A stretch of DNA of 61,286 bases from Sphingomonadales bacterium (lineage in GTDB: Bacteria; Pseudomonadota; Alphaproteobacteria; Sphingomonadales; Sphingomonadaceae): contig JAIXYT010000017.1 in the NCBI GenBank assembly GCA_027490095.1, forward strand, positions 1 to 61,286. Reading direction: 5' to 3'. Positions 54,136-61,286 of this stretch are shown one piece after another. The first letter of the stretch is position 1. Each line of letters begins with the position of its first letter. The position numbers and the translations under genes are program-made. The notes beneath the pieces were generated by a model. It did not search any database. It saw nothing but the letters and a program-made list of their open reading frames with translations, and was not told the DNA's origin.

Positions 54136-55132
54136 GGCGGGGCTCGTCCGTCTCCACGGCGCGCTGGGCTCGCCCTATTCGATGAAGATGCGGGCGCTCA
54201 TGCGCTATCGCCGGATCCCGCACGCCTGGGTGCAGGACAATGGCGCCCGGATGGCACTGTTCCCCAAGGTGAAGGCGCCCGTCATCCCGCTTCTCGAGTT
54301 CCCGGATGGCACGGTCGAGAATGACAGCACGCATCTGACCCGCCTGCTGGAAGCGCGCGTTCCGGGCCGCAGCGTGATTCCGGAAGACCCCTGCATCGCC
54401 TTCCTGGCCTTTCTGATCGAGGACTTCGCCGACGAGTGGCTGACCAAGGCCATGTTCGGCTATCGCTGGCTGGCCGAGGTGGACCAGCAGCAGATGAGCC
54501 GCTGGCTGATGTTCGACGCCATGCCGGGCACTGGCGACGAGGCCCAGCGCGCGATGGCGCAGGCTTTCCGCGACCGGCAGGTGGGGCGGATGGGGCTGGT
54601 GGGCTGCACGGCGGCGAATTTCCCGCTGATCGAAGCCTCCGCGCGCGCGGTGCTGGACGCGCTGGAGACGCATGTGGCGGACGGCATGTTCCTGTTCGGC
54701 ACCCGGCCTTCGGAAGCGGAGTTCAGCCTGTTCGGCCAGTTATCGCAGCTGGGAGTCGATCCGACCCCTGAGGCGATGATGCGGCGCGACTTTCCGCTGG
54801 CCTTCCGCTGGCTGGCGCACATCGACGACCTGTCGGGCGTCGAGGGCGAATGGGGCGGGGTGCGGCCGGTGGTGCAGCCGATCCTGAAGGTGATCGGCGA
54901 GGTGTATCTGCCCTTCCTGGTGGCCAATGCGGCTGCGGTGGAGGCCGGGGCCCCGGAGGTGCGGCTGGAGGCCTGGGGCATGACGCTGGTGCAGCCGCCG
55001 TTCCGCTACCAGGCGAAATGCCTGACCGCCCTGCGCGCGGCGTTCGCGGCGCTGACGCCCGACTGCGCGGCAGACATCCTGCCCCTGCTGGCGGCGACCG
55101 ACTGCCTGCCTTTTCTGGAGACACGCGCATGA
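54116..55132 (+). CDS. Glutathione S-transferase-like protein
   Basis: 338 residues. N-terminal thioredoxin-like GST domain (about 10-95): VRLHGALGSPYSMKMRALMR, VKAPVIPLLEFPDGTVENDS and THLTRLLEAR, then a helical domain with APEVRLEAWGMTLVQPPFRY near the end. The N-x-S-P-Y-S motif is the glutathione site. It overlaps the end of the first sulfatase by 20 nt, with GGAAGGGCAGG before its ATG. The substrate is not known. Confidence 0.88.
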   Translation: MSSGPTEAGLVRLHGALGSPYSMKMRALMRYRRIPHAWVQDNGARMALFPKVKAPVIPLLEFPDGTVENDSTHLTRLLEARVPGRSVIPEDPCIAFLAFLIEDFADEWLTKAMFGYRWLAEVDQQQMSRWLMFDAMPGTGDEAQRAMAQAFRDRQVGRMGLVGCTAANFPLIEASARAVLDALETHVADGMFLFGTRPSEAEFSLFGQLSQLGVDPTPEAMMRRDFPLAFRWLAHIDDLSGVEGEWGGVRPVVQPILKVIGEVYLPFLVANAAAVEAGAPEVRLEAWGMTLVQPPFRYQAKCLTALRAAFAALTPDCAADILPLLAATDCLPFLETRA

Positions 55133-57507
55133 GCGACGAGACGGAGGGCAAGAAGGGTCTCGACCGCCGCTCTCTGCTGATCGGCGGGGCAGTCGGTGCG
55201 GGTGTGGCGGGCGCTGCCGCTGTCGGCGCGCGGGAGGTGGAGAAGCGCGCGCGGCAGTTCATCACGCCCGAGGCGGTGGCGGACGGGCCGGCCCAGATCG
55301 GCGAGAGCTTTGCCGACAGCCGCCCGATCGACGTGACGAAGGAGAAGTGGAAGCCGGGTGCGCCCAATGTGGTCGCGATCATCCTGGACGATGTGGGGTT
55401 CGCCGATCTCGGCTGCTTCGGCTCGGAGATCCCGACGCCCAACATCGACGCGCTGGCCGCCCGGGGCCTGCGCTATGCGAACTTCCGGACGACGGCCATG
55501 TGCAGCCCGACGCGGGCGGCCTTCCTGACCGGGCTGAACCACCATTCGGCGGGCATGGGCTGGCTGGCGGACGTGGACGCGGGGTTTCCGGGGTACCGGG
55601 GCGACCTGACGCACGAGGCCGCAACTGTTGCCGAGATCCTTGGGGATGCCGGCTGGAACACCCTGCTGGTCGGCAAATGGCATGTGAACAGCGGCCATTC
55701 GACAGGCGCCAATGGCCCGTACCACAACTGGCCGACCAACCGCGGCTATGAACGGGCCTACTGGTTCCAGGGCCATTCCACGGACTTTTTCCATCCGAGC
55801 GAGTTGTTCGACGGGGTGGCTCCGGTGGAACCGCCTCGGACAGACGATTATTATGTGATGGATGACCTGACCGACCGGGCCTGCGCCTATATCGGGACGC
55901 AGAAGGCGCTGGAGCCCGAGCGGCCCTTCTTTCTGCACATGGCCTTTCCGGGCGTGCACTCGCCCTTGCAGGTGAGGGGGCGGGAGCGGGACCGGTTCAA
56001 GGGGCAGTATGACAGGGGCTGGGACGCGATCCGGGCCGAGCGGCTGGAGAAGCAGAAGCAGCTGGGGATCGTGCCGGCCAACACGCCGCTGCCGCCGCTG
56101 TCGTCCAACGCCAAGCCGTGGGACAGCCTGAGTGCCGGGGAGAAGCGGCTCTATGCGCGCTACATGGAGGTCTATGCCGCCATGCTGGCCAATGTGGACG
56201 CCAATGTCGGGCGGCTGATGCAGCGGCTGGAGGAGCTGGGGATCGCCGACAACACGCTGGTGCTGCTGTTTTCGGACAATGGGGGGTCTGCCGAGGGAAC
56301 CGAGACCGGCACGCCCAACGTGTTTGCGGCGGCCTTCGGGCGGCCGGTGCCGGTGGCCGAGGCCGAGAAGCTGATCGACGTGATGGGCGAGGACCCGACC
56401 TTTCCGCACTATCCGATCGGTTGGACCAATGCCTCGACCACCCCCTACCGGCTCTACAAGCAGTTCACCCACCTGGGCGGGGTGGCCGACCCGCTGATCG
56501 TGAGCTGGCCCAAGGGGATGGAGGCGGGCAAGGTTCGCCAGCAGTTCGTGCACGTGATCGACCTGATGCCGACGATCCTGGAGGTTACGGGGGTTGAGGC
56601 GCCGGTGGCGCGGCGGGGCGTAAAGCTGAAGCCGGTGCAGGGCAAGTCCATCGTGCCGACCTTCAAGGCCGCCGACGCCCCCACGCGGACTGAGCAGTAT
56701 TTCGAGCTGGGCGGTCACCGGGCCTTCTATGCCGCGCCCTTCCGGATCGTGACGCGGCACGAGCGGGGGAAGCCCTTCAAGGATGACAGCTGGGAGCTCT
56801 ATGACCTGTCGAAGGATCCGAACGAGTTGACCGACCTGGCGCCGAAGATGCCGGAGAAGGTGAAGGAGCTTGCCGACAAGTGGCAGGCGGCCGCCGAGCG
56901 CTATGGCGTGTTCCCGCTGGACGACCGGCAGATGGTGATCCGCATGGTGCAGGACCGGCAGGCGCGCGGCATCCGCGAAACGTGGGACCTGAAGCCACCG
57001 ATCGAGCGGCTGAGCCGGGAGATGGCGCCGGTGTGCTGCGGGCTGCCGCACGAGATCATCATCGACTGCGTGCGGCAGGGCGACGGCGTGCTGGTGGCAC
57101 ACGGCAGCCAGCCGGCGGGCTATACCCTGTATGTGAAGGACGGGCGGCTCTACTACGAACAGTCGCTGCTGCCCTGGCGGGAGGTGATCGACGGCGGGCC
57201 GGTGCCGATGGGCAAGGTGGAGATCCGCTACAGGCAGACGATGAAGAGCCGGCCCTTCGACGGCTCAGGCGCGCTGTTCGTGAATGGGGAGAAGCGGGCT
57301 GAGAAGGCGTTTGCCCATGCGCTGTTCTCCACCAGCTACGATGGCTTTTCGGTGGGGGCTGACCTCGGCAACCGGGTGTCACCCGCCTATACGGCGCCCT
57401 TCCCCTTTGCCGGCAGCATCGCGCGGGTGCGGATCGAGGTGGATGCCTCGGCGCTGAGCCCTGTCGAGACGATGCGCTTCATCAAGGCGATGGCGCTGCG
57501 GGTGTGA
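55129..57507 (+). CDS. Arylsulfatase, Tat-exported, second copy
   Basis: 792 residues. A twin-arginine signal (GLDRRSLLIGGAVGAGVAGA), then the sulfatase core: PNVVAIILDDVGFADLGCFG, TAMCSPTRAAFLTG (Cys125, C-S-P-T-R for formylglycine), LLVGKWHVNSGHS, and LLFSDNGGSAEGTETGTPN. Longer than the first copy by about 245 residues, in a C-terminal beta-rich extension of the large arylsulfatase subclass. Acts in the periplasm. The ATG overlaps the GST stop codon; 47 nt of noncoding DNA follow. Confidence 0.94.
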   Translation: MSDETEGKKGLDRRSLLIGGAVGAGVAGAAAVGAREVEKRARQFITPEAVADGPAQIGESFADSRPIDVTKEKWKPGAPNVVAIILDDVGFADLGCFGSEIPTPNIDALAARGLRYANFRTTAMCSPTRAAFLTGLNHHSAGMGWLADVDAGFPGYRGDLTHEAATVAEILGDAGWNTLLVGKWHVNSGHSTGANGPYHNWPTNRGYERAYWFQGHSTDFFHPSELFDGVAPVEPPRTDDYYVMDDLTDRACAYIGTQKALEPERPFFLHMAFPGVHSPLQVRGRERDRFKGQYDRGWDAIRAERLEKQKQLGIVPANTPLPPLSSNAKPWDSLSAGEKRLYARYMEVYAAMLANVDANVGRLMQRLEELGIADNTLVLLFSDNGGSAEGTETGTPNVFAAAFGRPVPVAEAEKLIDVMGEDPTFPHYPIGWTNASTTPYRLYKQFTHLGGVADPLIVSWPKGMEAGKVRQQFVHVIDLMPTILEVTGVEAPVARRGVKLKPVQGKSIVPTFKAADAPTRTEQYFELGGHRAFYAAPFRIVTRHERGKPFKDDSWELYDLSKDPNELTDLAPKMPEKVKELADKWQAAAERYGVFPLDDRQMVIRMVQDRQARGIRETWDLKPPIERLSREMAPVCCGLPHEIIIDCVRQGDGVLVAHGSQPAGYTLYVKDGRLYYEQSLLPWREVIDGGPVPMGKVEIRYRQTMKSRPFDGSGALFVNGEKRAEKAFAHALFSTSYDGFSVGADLGNRVSPAYTAPFPFAGSIARVRIEVDASALSPVETMRFIKAMALRV

Positions 57508-57554
57508 CCGGCTGAGGCCTTGCGCCGGCGCGACGGGTGGGGAAGAAGCGGGCC

Positions 57555-58589
57555 ATGGCTTCCGCACCTGCCTCCCTGCGCCTGCGTCTGGATGGCGCGG
57601 CACTTGCCGACAACTACCGGCGCCACCGCGACATGGCCGGCGTGCCTGCCATTCCGGCGGTCAAGGCCGACGGTTATGGGCTGGGCGTGCGCGAGGTGGT
57701 GCGCAGGCTGGAGGCAGCCGGTGCGCCAGCCTTTGCGGTCGCCACCTGGCCGGAGGCGCTGGCGCTCGATCGGCCCGACCTCGAGCTGCTGATCCTGCAT
57801 GGCTTTACCGCGCCCGCAGCATCGGCTGCAGCCGCCCTGCCCCGCGCGCGGCCCGTTCTGAACACGACCGCGCAGATCGCCGCCTGGGCCGGCGCCTTTC
57901 CGGGACGCGCGGCCGACCTGATGGTCGACACGGGCATGAACCGGCTGGGCATCGCGCCCTCTGAGGTGGCAGCCGCTGTCGCGGCCCTTTCGATCCACAC
58001 GATCCACAGCCACCTGGCCTGCGCCGATGACCCCACGCACCCGCTGACGCTGCGCCAGCTCGCCGCCTTCCAGGCCGTCGCCGCCGCAACCCCGGGCCAC
58101 GCCCACGCGCTTGCCAACTCGGCCGGAATCCACTGGGGGCGGGACTTCAGCTTCTCGGCCGTGCGGCCAGGCCTTGGCCTGTTCGGCGGCCGTCCGCACC
58201 CCGCTGCCCAAAGTCTCCGAGTAGTGACACCGGAAGCCCAAGTGATCCAGGTCCGCCACGTCCCCGCCGGCGAGACCGTCGGCTATGGCGCCACCTGGAC
58301 CGCCCACCGAGACAGCCGCATCGCCACCGTCAACATCGGCTACGCCGACGGAATCCCCCGCGCCGTCGCCCCCCACCTGCACCTCCAGGCCGGCCCAACC
58401 CGCCTCCCCGTCGCCGGCATCATCTCCATGGACATGCTCGCCGTCGACGCCACCGGCACCACCGTCACCGAAGGCGACTGGCTCCAACTCGACTGGGACT
58501 TGGCCCACCTCGCCGACGCGATCGGCGCGTCCCAATTCGAACTCCTCGTCCGCCTGGGCCCCCGCTTCGACCGGGTCTGGAGCGGTTGA
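57555..58589 (+). CDS. alr: Alanine racemase
   Basis: Alr makes D-alanine for peptidoglycan with PLP. 344 residues: PAVKADGYGLGVREVVR with the PLP lysine (Lys37), LMVDTGMNRLGI, SHLACADDPTHP, RPGLGLFGG, and VGYGATW with the catalytic Tyr244, then IGYADGIPRAVAPHL and SMDMLAVD. All active-site residues are present. The reading is intact, but from about 58205 codon choice shifts to C-ending while the first half is mixed. ATG 57555; the GTG at 57537 is the alternative. Confidence 0.95.
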   Translation: MASAPASLRLRLDGAALADNYRRHRDMAGVPAIPAVKADGYGLGVREVVRRLEAAGAPAFAVATWPEALALDRPDLELLILHGFTAPAASAAAALPRARPVLNTTAQIAAWAGAFPGRAADLMVDTGMNRLGIAPSEVAAAVAALSIHTIHSHLACADDPTHPLTLRQLAAFQAVAAATPGHAHALANSAGIHWGRDFSFSAVRPGLGLFGGRPHPAAQSLRVVTPEAQVIQVRHVPAGETVGYGATWTAHRDSRIATVNIGYADGIPRAVAPHLHLQAGPTRLPVAGIISMDMLAVDATGTTVTEGDWLQLDWDLAHLADAIGASQFELLVRLGPRFDRVWSG

Positions 58590-58592
58590 TGT

Positions 58593-58643
58593 CAGGGGGC
58601 TTTGCCCCCTGAAACCCCCAGCAGGAGGCATTTAGCCTCCTGC
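58593..58643 (+). repeat. REP-like palindrome unit f (plus orientation)
   Basis: Hairpin 1 at 58593-58611 (CAGGGGGC/GCCCCCTG), linker AAACCCCCA, hairpin 2 at 58621-58643 (GCAGGAGGC/GCCTCCTGC), then ACCTCG. Starts four bases after the alr stop codon, so it is transcribed as the 3' end of alr. Confidence 0.9.
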
Positions 58644-58652
58644 ACCTCGTTA

Positions 58653-58724
58653 GTTTGCAGAAGAGGGACCCCGACGGGTCTGGTGCCAGTGGCACCGGCT
58701 TACCGGGGTCCCTCTTCTGCAAAC
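58653..58724. repeat. 72-nt stem-loop with perfect 21-bp arms
   Basis: The left arm (58653-58673) is the exact reverse complement of the right arm (58704-58724); the arms run GTTTGCAGAAGAGGG... and ...CCCTCTTCTGCAAAC. The 30-nt loop carries its own perfect hairpin GGTGCC/GGCACC (58682-58687, 58691-58696). It lies exactly between REP units f and g. No reading frame. Confidence 0.93.
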
Positions 58725-58732
58725 GATGGGGT

Positions 58733-58782
58733 CAAGGGGCCTACAGGCCCCTTGCGGGGATCCAAGGGGCAGCGCCCCTTGG
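58733..58782 (-). repeat. REP-like palindrome unit g (minus orientation)
   Basis: Hairpin 2 at 58733-58754 (CAAGGGGCC/GGCCCCTTG, loop TACA) and hairpin 1 at 58762-58782 (CCAAGGGGC/GCCCCTTGG), linker CGGGGAT. Opposite orientation to unit f. The cysH stop codon follows nine bases on. Confidence 0.9.
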
Positions 58783-58791
58783 CGTCAGCGC

Positions 58792-59535
58792 TCAGAACAC
58801 CGGGTCGTTGCCGGGCTCGGACGGAACGTGGATTCCGCATTCGGATTTGTCCCAGCCGCGCCAGCGGCCGGCGCGGGGGTCTTCGCCGGGTTGGACGCGC
58901 GACGTGCAGGGGGAGCAGCCGATGGAGGGGTATCCGTCGGCGACGAGGGGGTGTGGGGGGAGTTTGTGTTGGGCGGCGTAGGCGCGGAGCTGGTCGGCGG
59001 ACCAATTGTGCAGGGGGTTGAGTTTGAGGCGGGTGCCTTGGGGCTCGAACAGGGAAAGTTGGGCGCGGGCGCGGTTCTGGTGGGATTTGCGGCCCGAGAT
59101 CCAGAGGTCGAAGCCGGTGAGGGCGCGGTCGAGGGGTTCGACCTTGCGGATGTCGCAGCAGCCGTCGGGGTCGTAGCTCCAGCGCAGGCGCTTGGGGTCT
59201 TTCTCGTCGAGGGTGGCTTGGAGGGGCGAGAGCCATCGCACGTCGGTGAGGCCGAGGTGGTGGGAGAGGTCTTCGGCGTAGCGCAGGGTTTCCGGGAACA
59301 GCCAGCCGGTTTCGACGAAGAGGATGGGGGTATCGCAGCGGATCTGGGCGGCGAGGTGGAGGAGGACGGCGGAGTCGGCCCCGAAGGAGGAGACGAGGGC
59401 GGTGGCGCCGAAGGCCGGGTCGGTGAGGGTGTCGGCGAGCGCGTCGAGGGCGCGGCCGCTGTAGCGGTCGTTCAGCGCGCCTGCTTGTGCAGGGCCCCAT
59501 TGGGGCTCTGCACGCGCGAGGCTGGCTGCTGTCAT
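58792..59535 (-). CDS. cysH: Phosphoadenylyl/adenylyl-sulfate reductase
   Basis: Reduces activated sulfate to sulfite. 247 residues: STALVSSFGADSAVLLHL-like N-terminal region (ALVSSFGADSAVLLHL), ILFVETGWLFPETLRYAEDL, and the [4Fe-4S] ligands CC (126-127, DGCCDIRKVEPL) and C-x-x-C (207-210, SIGCSPCTSRV), with the catalytic KSECGIH (Cys233). The four cluster cysteines point to the APS-reducing type. ATG 59535 overlaps the DUF934 stop codon (ATGA). Confidence 0.94.
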   Translation of the reverse strand: MTAASLARAEPQWGPAQAGALNDRYSGRALDALADTLTDPAFGATALVSSFGADSAVLLHLAAQIRCDTPILFVETGWLFPETLRYAEDLSHHLGLTDVRWLSPLQATLDEKDPKRLRWSYDPDGCCDIRKVEPLDRALTGFDLWISGRKSHQNRARAQLSLFEPQGTRLKLNPLHNWSADQLRAYAAQHKLPPHPLVADGYPSIGCSPCTSRVQPGEDPRAGRWRGWDKSECGIHVPSEPGNDPVF

Positions 59536-59927
59536 GCGGCGGCTCCCGGGTGGCGCAGCGCCCAGGCCGGTTGGGCGGCGTCGGTTCCGCGCTGGTAGAC
59601 GAAGGGGAAGCGCGCCAGGGCGGCCTTGGCGACGGCCGGGTCGATGGGGCGTTCCGGGGCGAGCGAGGAGAAGCCGGCGCGCGCCAGGAAGACGAGCTGG
59701 TCGACCGTCAGGTCGCCGATTGCGCGGATGTCGCCGGTGAAGCCCTGTTCGCGCAGGATTCGGGCCGAGGAATAGGCCCGGCCGTCGCGCCACTTCGGGA
59801 AACTGAGGCCGATCACGCGGTGGTTGCTCAAGTCCGCATGGGCGCGGACATCCTCGTCCGGGCCAAGCACCACATCGGGTTCGGCACCAGTTGCTGCGCG
59901 GTCGTCGATTGCGAAGAGGTCAGCCAT
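59532..59927 (-). CDS. DUF934 protein of the sulfite reductase cluster
   Basis: 131 residues. DUF934 core: VIGLSFPKWRDGRAYSSARI, LREQGFTGDIRAIGDLTVDQ and LVFLARAGFSSLAPE. The family sits beside sulfite/nitrite reductase and cysH genes in alphaproteobacteria; a supporting role in sulfate assimilation is inferred from that context. ATG 59927 overlaps the sulfite reductase end by eight bases. Confidence 0.9.
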   Translation of the reverse strand: MADLFAIDDRAATGAEPDVVLGPDEDVRAHADLSNHRVIGLSFPKWRDGRAYSSARILREQGFTGDIRAIGDLTVDQLVFLARAGFSSLAPERPIDPAVAKAALARFPFVYQRGTDAAQPAWALRHPGAAA

Positions 59928-61286
59928 AGACGGCCTCCTTGAAGGGTGCGGCGCCGAGGCGGCGGTAGGTGTCGAGGAAGCGTTCACCGGACTCGCGCTT
60001 TGCGAGATAGGTTTCGGTGAGCTTTTCGACGGCGTTGACGATGCCGGCCTCGTCGAAGCCGGGGCCGAGGATCTGGGCGAGGCTGGTGTCTTCGGCGCCC
60101 GAGCCGCCGAGGAGGAGCTGGTAGTTCTCGGTGCCCTTCCGGTCCACGCCGAGCACGCCGATGTGGCCGGCGTGGTGGTGGCCGCAGCCGTTGATGCAGC
60201 CCGACACCTTGATCTTCAGCTCGCCGAGGTCGCTTTCCTTGGGCGCGAGGCGCTGGGCGATCTGCTTGGCGACGGGGATCGAGCGGGCGTTGGCGAGCGT
60301 GCAGTAATCGAGGCCGGGGCAGGCGATCACGTCGGTTGCGCGGTCGAGGTTGACGTCGGCGAGGTCGATGGCGCGAAGGGCTTCCCACACCGCCTTCAGG
60401 TCCTTGGTCGGCACATGGGGCAGGACGAGGTTCTGGGCGTGGGTGACGCGCACCTCGTCGAAGCTGTAGCGCTCTGCGAGGTCGGCGATCGCTTCCATCT
60501 GCTCGGCCGACGCGTCGCCGGGGATGCCCGAGAGCGGCTTCAGCGAGATGTTGACGATGGAATAGCCCGGCGCCTTGTGCTGGGCGACCTGGCGGTCGAC
60601 CCAAAGGGCGAAATCGGGGTCGGCGCGGTCGATTGCGGTCGACAGGCCGGTTTCGAAGGCGGGTGGCGCGAAGAAGGCGCGGATGCGGTCGATCTCGGCC
60701 TGCGGGGCGTCGAGGCCCAGCGTCTTTACGTGGGCGAACTCGGCTTCGACCTGGCGGGCGAATTCTTGCGCGCCCAGTTCATGTACGAGGATCTTGATGC
60801 GCGCCTTGTAGATGTTGTCGCGCCGTCCGTAGCGGTTGTACACGCGCAGGATCGCCTCGTTGTAGCTGAGGTAGTCGCTGACGGGCAGGAACTCGCGGAT
60901 CACCGGGGCGATGAAGGGCGTGCGGCCCATGCCGCCGCCGACGTACATGCGGAAGCCGAGTTCGCCGGCGGCATTGCGCACCACCTGGATGCCGATGTCG
61001 TGCAGCTTCATGGCGGCGCGGTCGGTGTCGGACGCGATGACGGCGATCTTGAACTTGCGCGGCAGGTAGCTGAATTCCGGGTGGAAGCTGGACCATTGGC
61101 GCAGCAGTTCGGCCCAGATGCGCGGGTCGTCGACCTCGTCGGCGGCGGCGCCGGCATATTGGTCAGAGCTGATGTTGCGGATGCAATTGCCGCTGGTCTG
61201 GATGGCGTGCATCTCGACGGTGGCGAGATCGGCGAGGATATCGGGCGCTTCCGATAGCTTGATCCAGTTATACTGAATGTTCTGGC
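59920..61286 (-). CDS. cysI: Nitrite/sulfite reductase (siroheme, 4Fe-4S), partial
   Basis: The C-terminal ~455 residues; the N-terminus lies beyond the right edge, where the frame stays open (QNIQYNWIKLSEAPDILADL). Siroheme/4Fe-4S enzyme reducing sulfite to sulfide: TSGNCIRNISSDQYAG (substrate-binding Arg), GFRMYVGGGMGRTPFIAPVI, and the cluster cysteines IACPGLDYCTLANARS and KVSGCINGCGHHHAGHIGV. Neighbours cysH and DUF934 support sulfite over nitrite. Transcribed first in the three-gene operon. Confidence 0.93.
   Translation of the reverse strand, partial: QNIQYNWIKLSEAPDILADLATVEMHAIQTSGNCIRNISSDQYAGAAADEVDDPRIWAELLRQWSSFHPEFSYLPRKFKIAVIASDTDRAAMKLHDIGIQVVRNAAGELGFRMYVGGGMGRTPFIAPVIREFLPVSDYLSYNEAILRVYNRYGRRDNIYKARIKILVHELGAQEFARQVEAEFAHVKTLGLDAPQAEIDRIRAFFAPPAFETGLSTAIDRADPDFALWVDRQVAQHKAPGYSIVNISLKPLSGIPGDASAEQMEAIADLAERYSFDEVRVTHAQNLVLPHVPTKDLKAVWEALRAIDLADVNLDRATDVIACPGLDYCTLANARSIPVAKQIAQRLAPKESDLGELKIKVSGCINGCGHHHAGHIGVLGVDRKGTENYQLLLGGSGAEDTSLAQILGPGFDEAGIVNAVEKLTETYLAKRESGERFLDTYRRLGAAPFKEAVYG

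Noticed and set aside
59824-61257. Long plus-strand frame antisense to the sulfite reductase gene
   Set aside because: Glu/Asp/Gly/Val-rich shadow of cysI; cysteine motifs are on the minus strand.
1-61286. CRISPR array or prophage
   Set aside because: No run of spaced direct repeats and no phage structural, integrase or transposase genes were seen.

Overview
The window is high-GC alphaproteobacterial chromosome. The 16S rRNA 5' end at the left edge, the gene orders ybgC-tolQRAB-pal and ffh-rpsP-rimM-trmD-rplS, and the joined sulfite reductase-DUF934-cysH cluster fit Sphingomonadales. A sphingomonad relative is the best guess; family or genus is not settled here. No phage, transposase, CRISPR array or tRNA gene was seen.

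Layout. 0-0.6 kb: 5' end of a 16S rRNA gene (minus strand), its leader and a likely promoter. 0.6-8.4 kb: CBS-domain protein, small membrane protein, PNPOx-like flavoprotein, DUF4167 protein, prmC-prfA-hisS, an SMR exporter, a GNAT and ispG. 8.4-13.1 kb: the whole Tol-Pal operon. 13.1-16.9 kb: rplS-trmD-rimM-rpsP-ffh. 17-24.5 kb: PEP-CTERM protein, purB, phoD-like phosphatase, DUF2256, class II aldolase, TerC, AraC regulator. 25-30 kb: pyrD, ggt and a long-chain acyl-CoA synthetase in tight succession. 30.1-33 kb: a lower-GC cassette with a Crp/Fnr regulator divergent from two DUF1254-type proteins. 33.3-40 kb: a perfect parS-like palindrome, ubiB-ubiE, mutM, rpsT and dnaA. 40-49.4 kb: thrS, a TIGR01244-like phosphatase, a patatin, lpoA/rsmI/yraN, a SirB1-like protein, gshB, dedA and a membrane protein. 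49.4-57.5 kb: a TetR regulator divergent from five overlapping genes (double kappa-GST-like protein, MBL hydrolase, sulfatase, GST-like protein, Tat-exported sulfatase). 57.5-61.3 kb: alr, a palindrome cluster, then cysH-DUF934-cysI (incomplete at the right edge).

Origin domain. Read by eye, the plus strand is C-rich left of about 39 kb and G-rich right of about 40 kb. The change sits just after dnaA, and a perfect 18-bp parS palindrome lies about 6 kb to the left. Together these suggest that the chromosome origin lies in or near this window, although no canonical DnaA-box cluster was seen.

Repeats. A family of two-hairpin intergenic palindromes (REP-like) occurs seven times. Six copies form three inverted pairs, which enclose about 160 nt between tolR and tolQ, a lower-GC acetyltransferase gene next to dnaA, and a 72-nt stem-loop with 21-bp perfect arms next to alr. 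Local changes in strand composition (tolQ, the 3' part of alr, the dnaA/thrS junction) lie beside these pairs.

The most system-like unknown is the TetR-controlled five-gene operon, which combines two formylglycine-type sulfatases with glutathione-transferase-like and MBL enzymes. With the nearby sulfite reductase/APS-PAPS reductase genes it may serve organosulfate breakdown and sulfur supply (inference).
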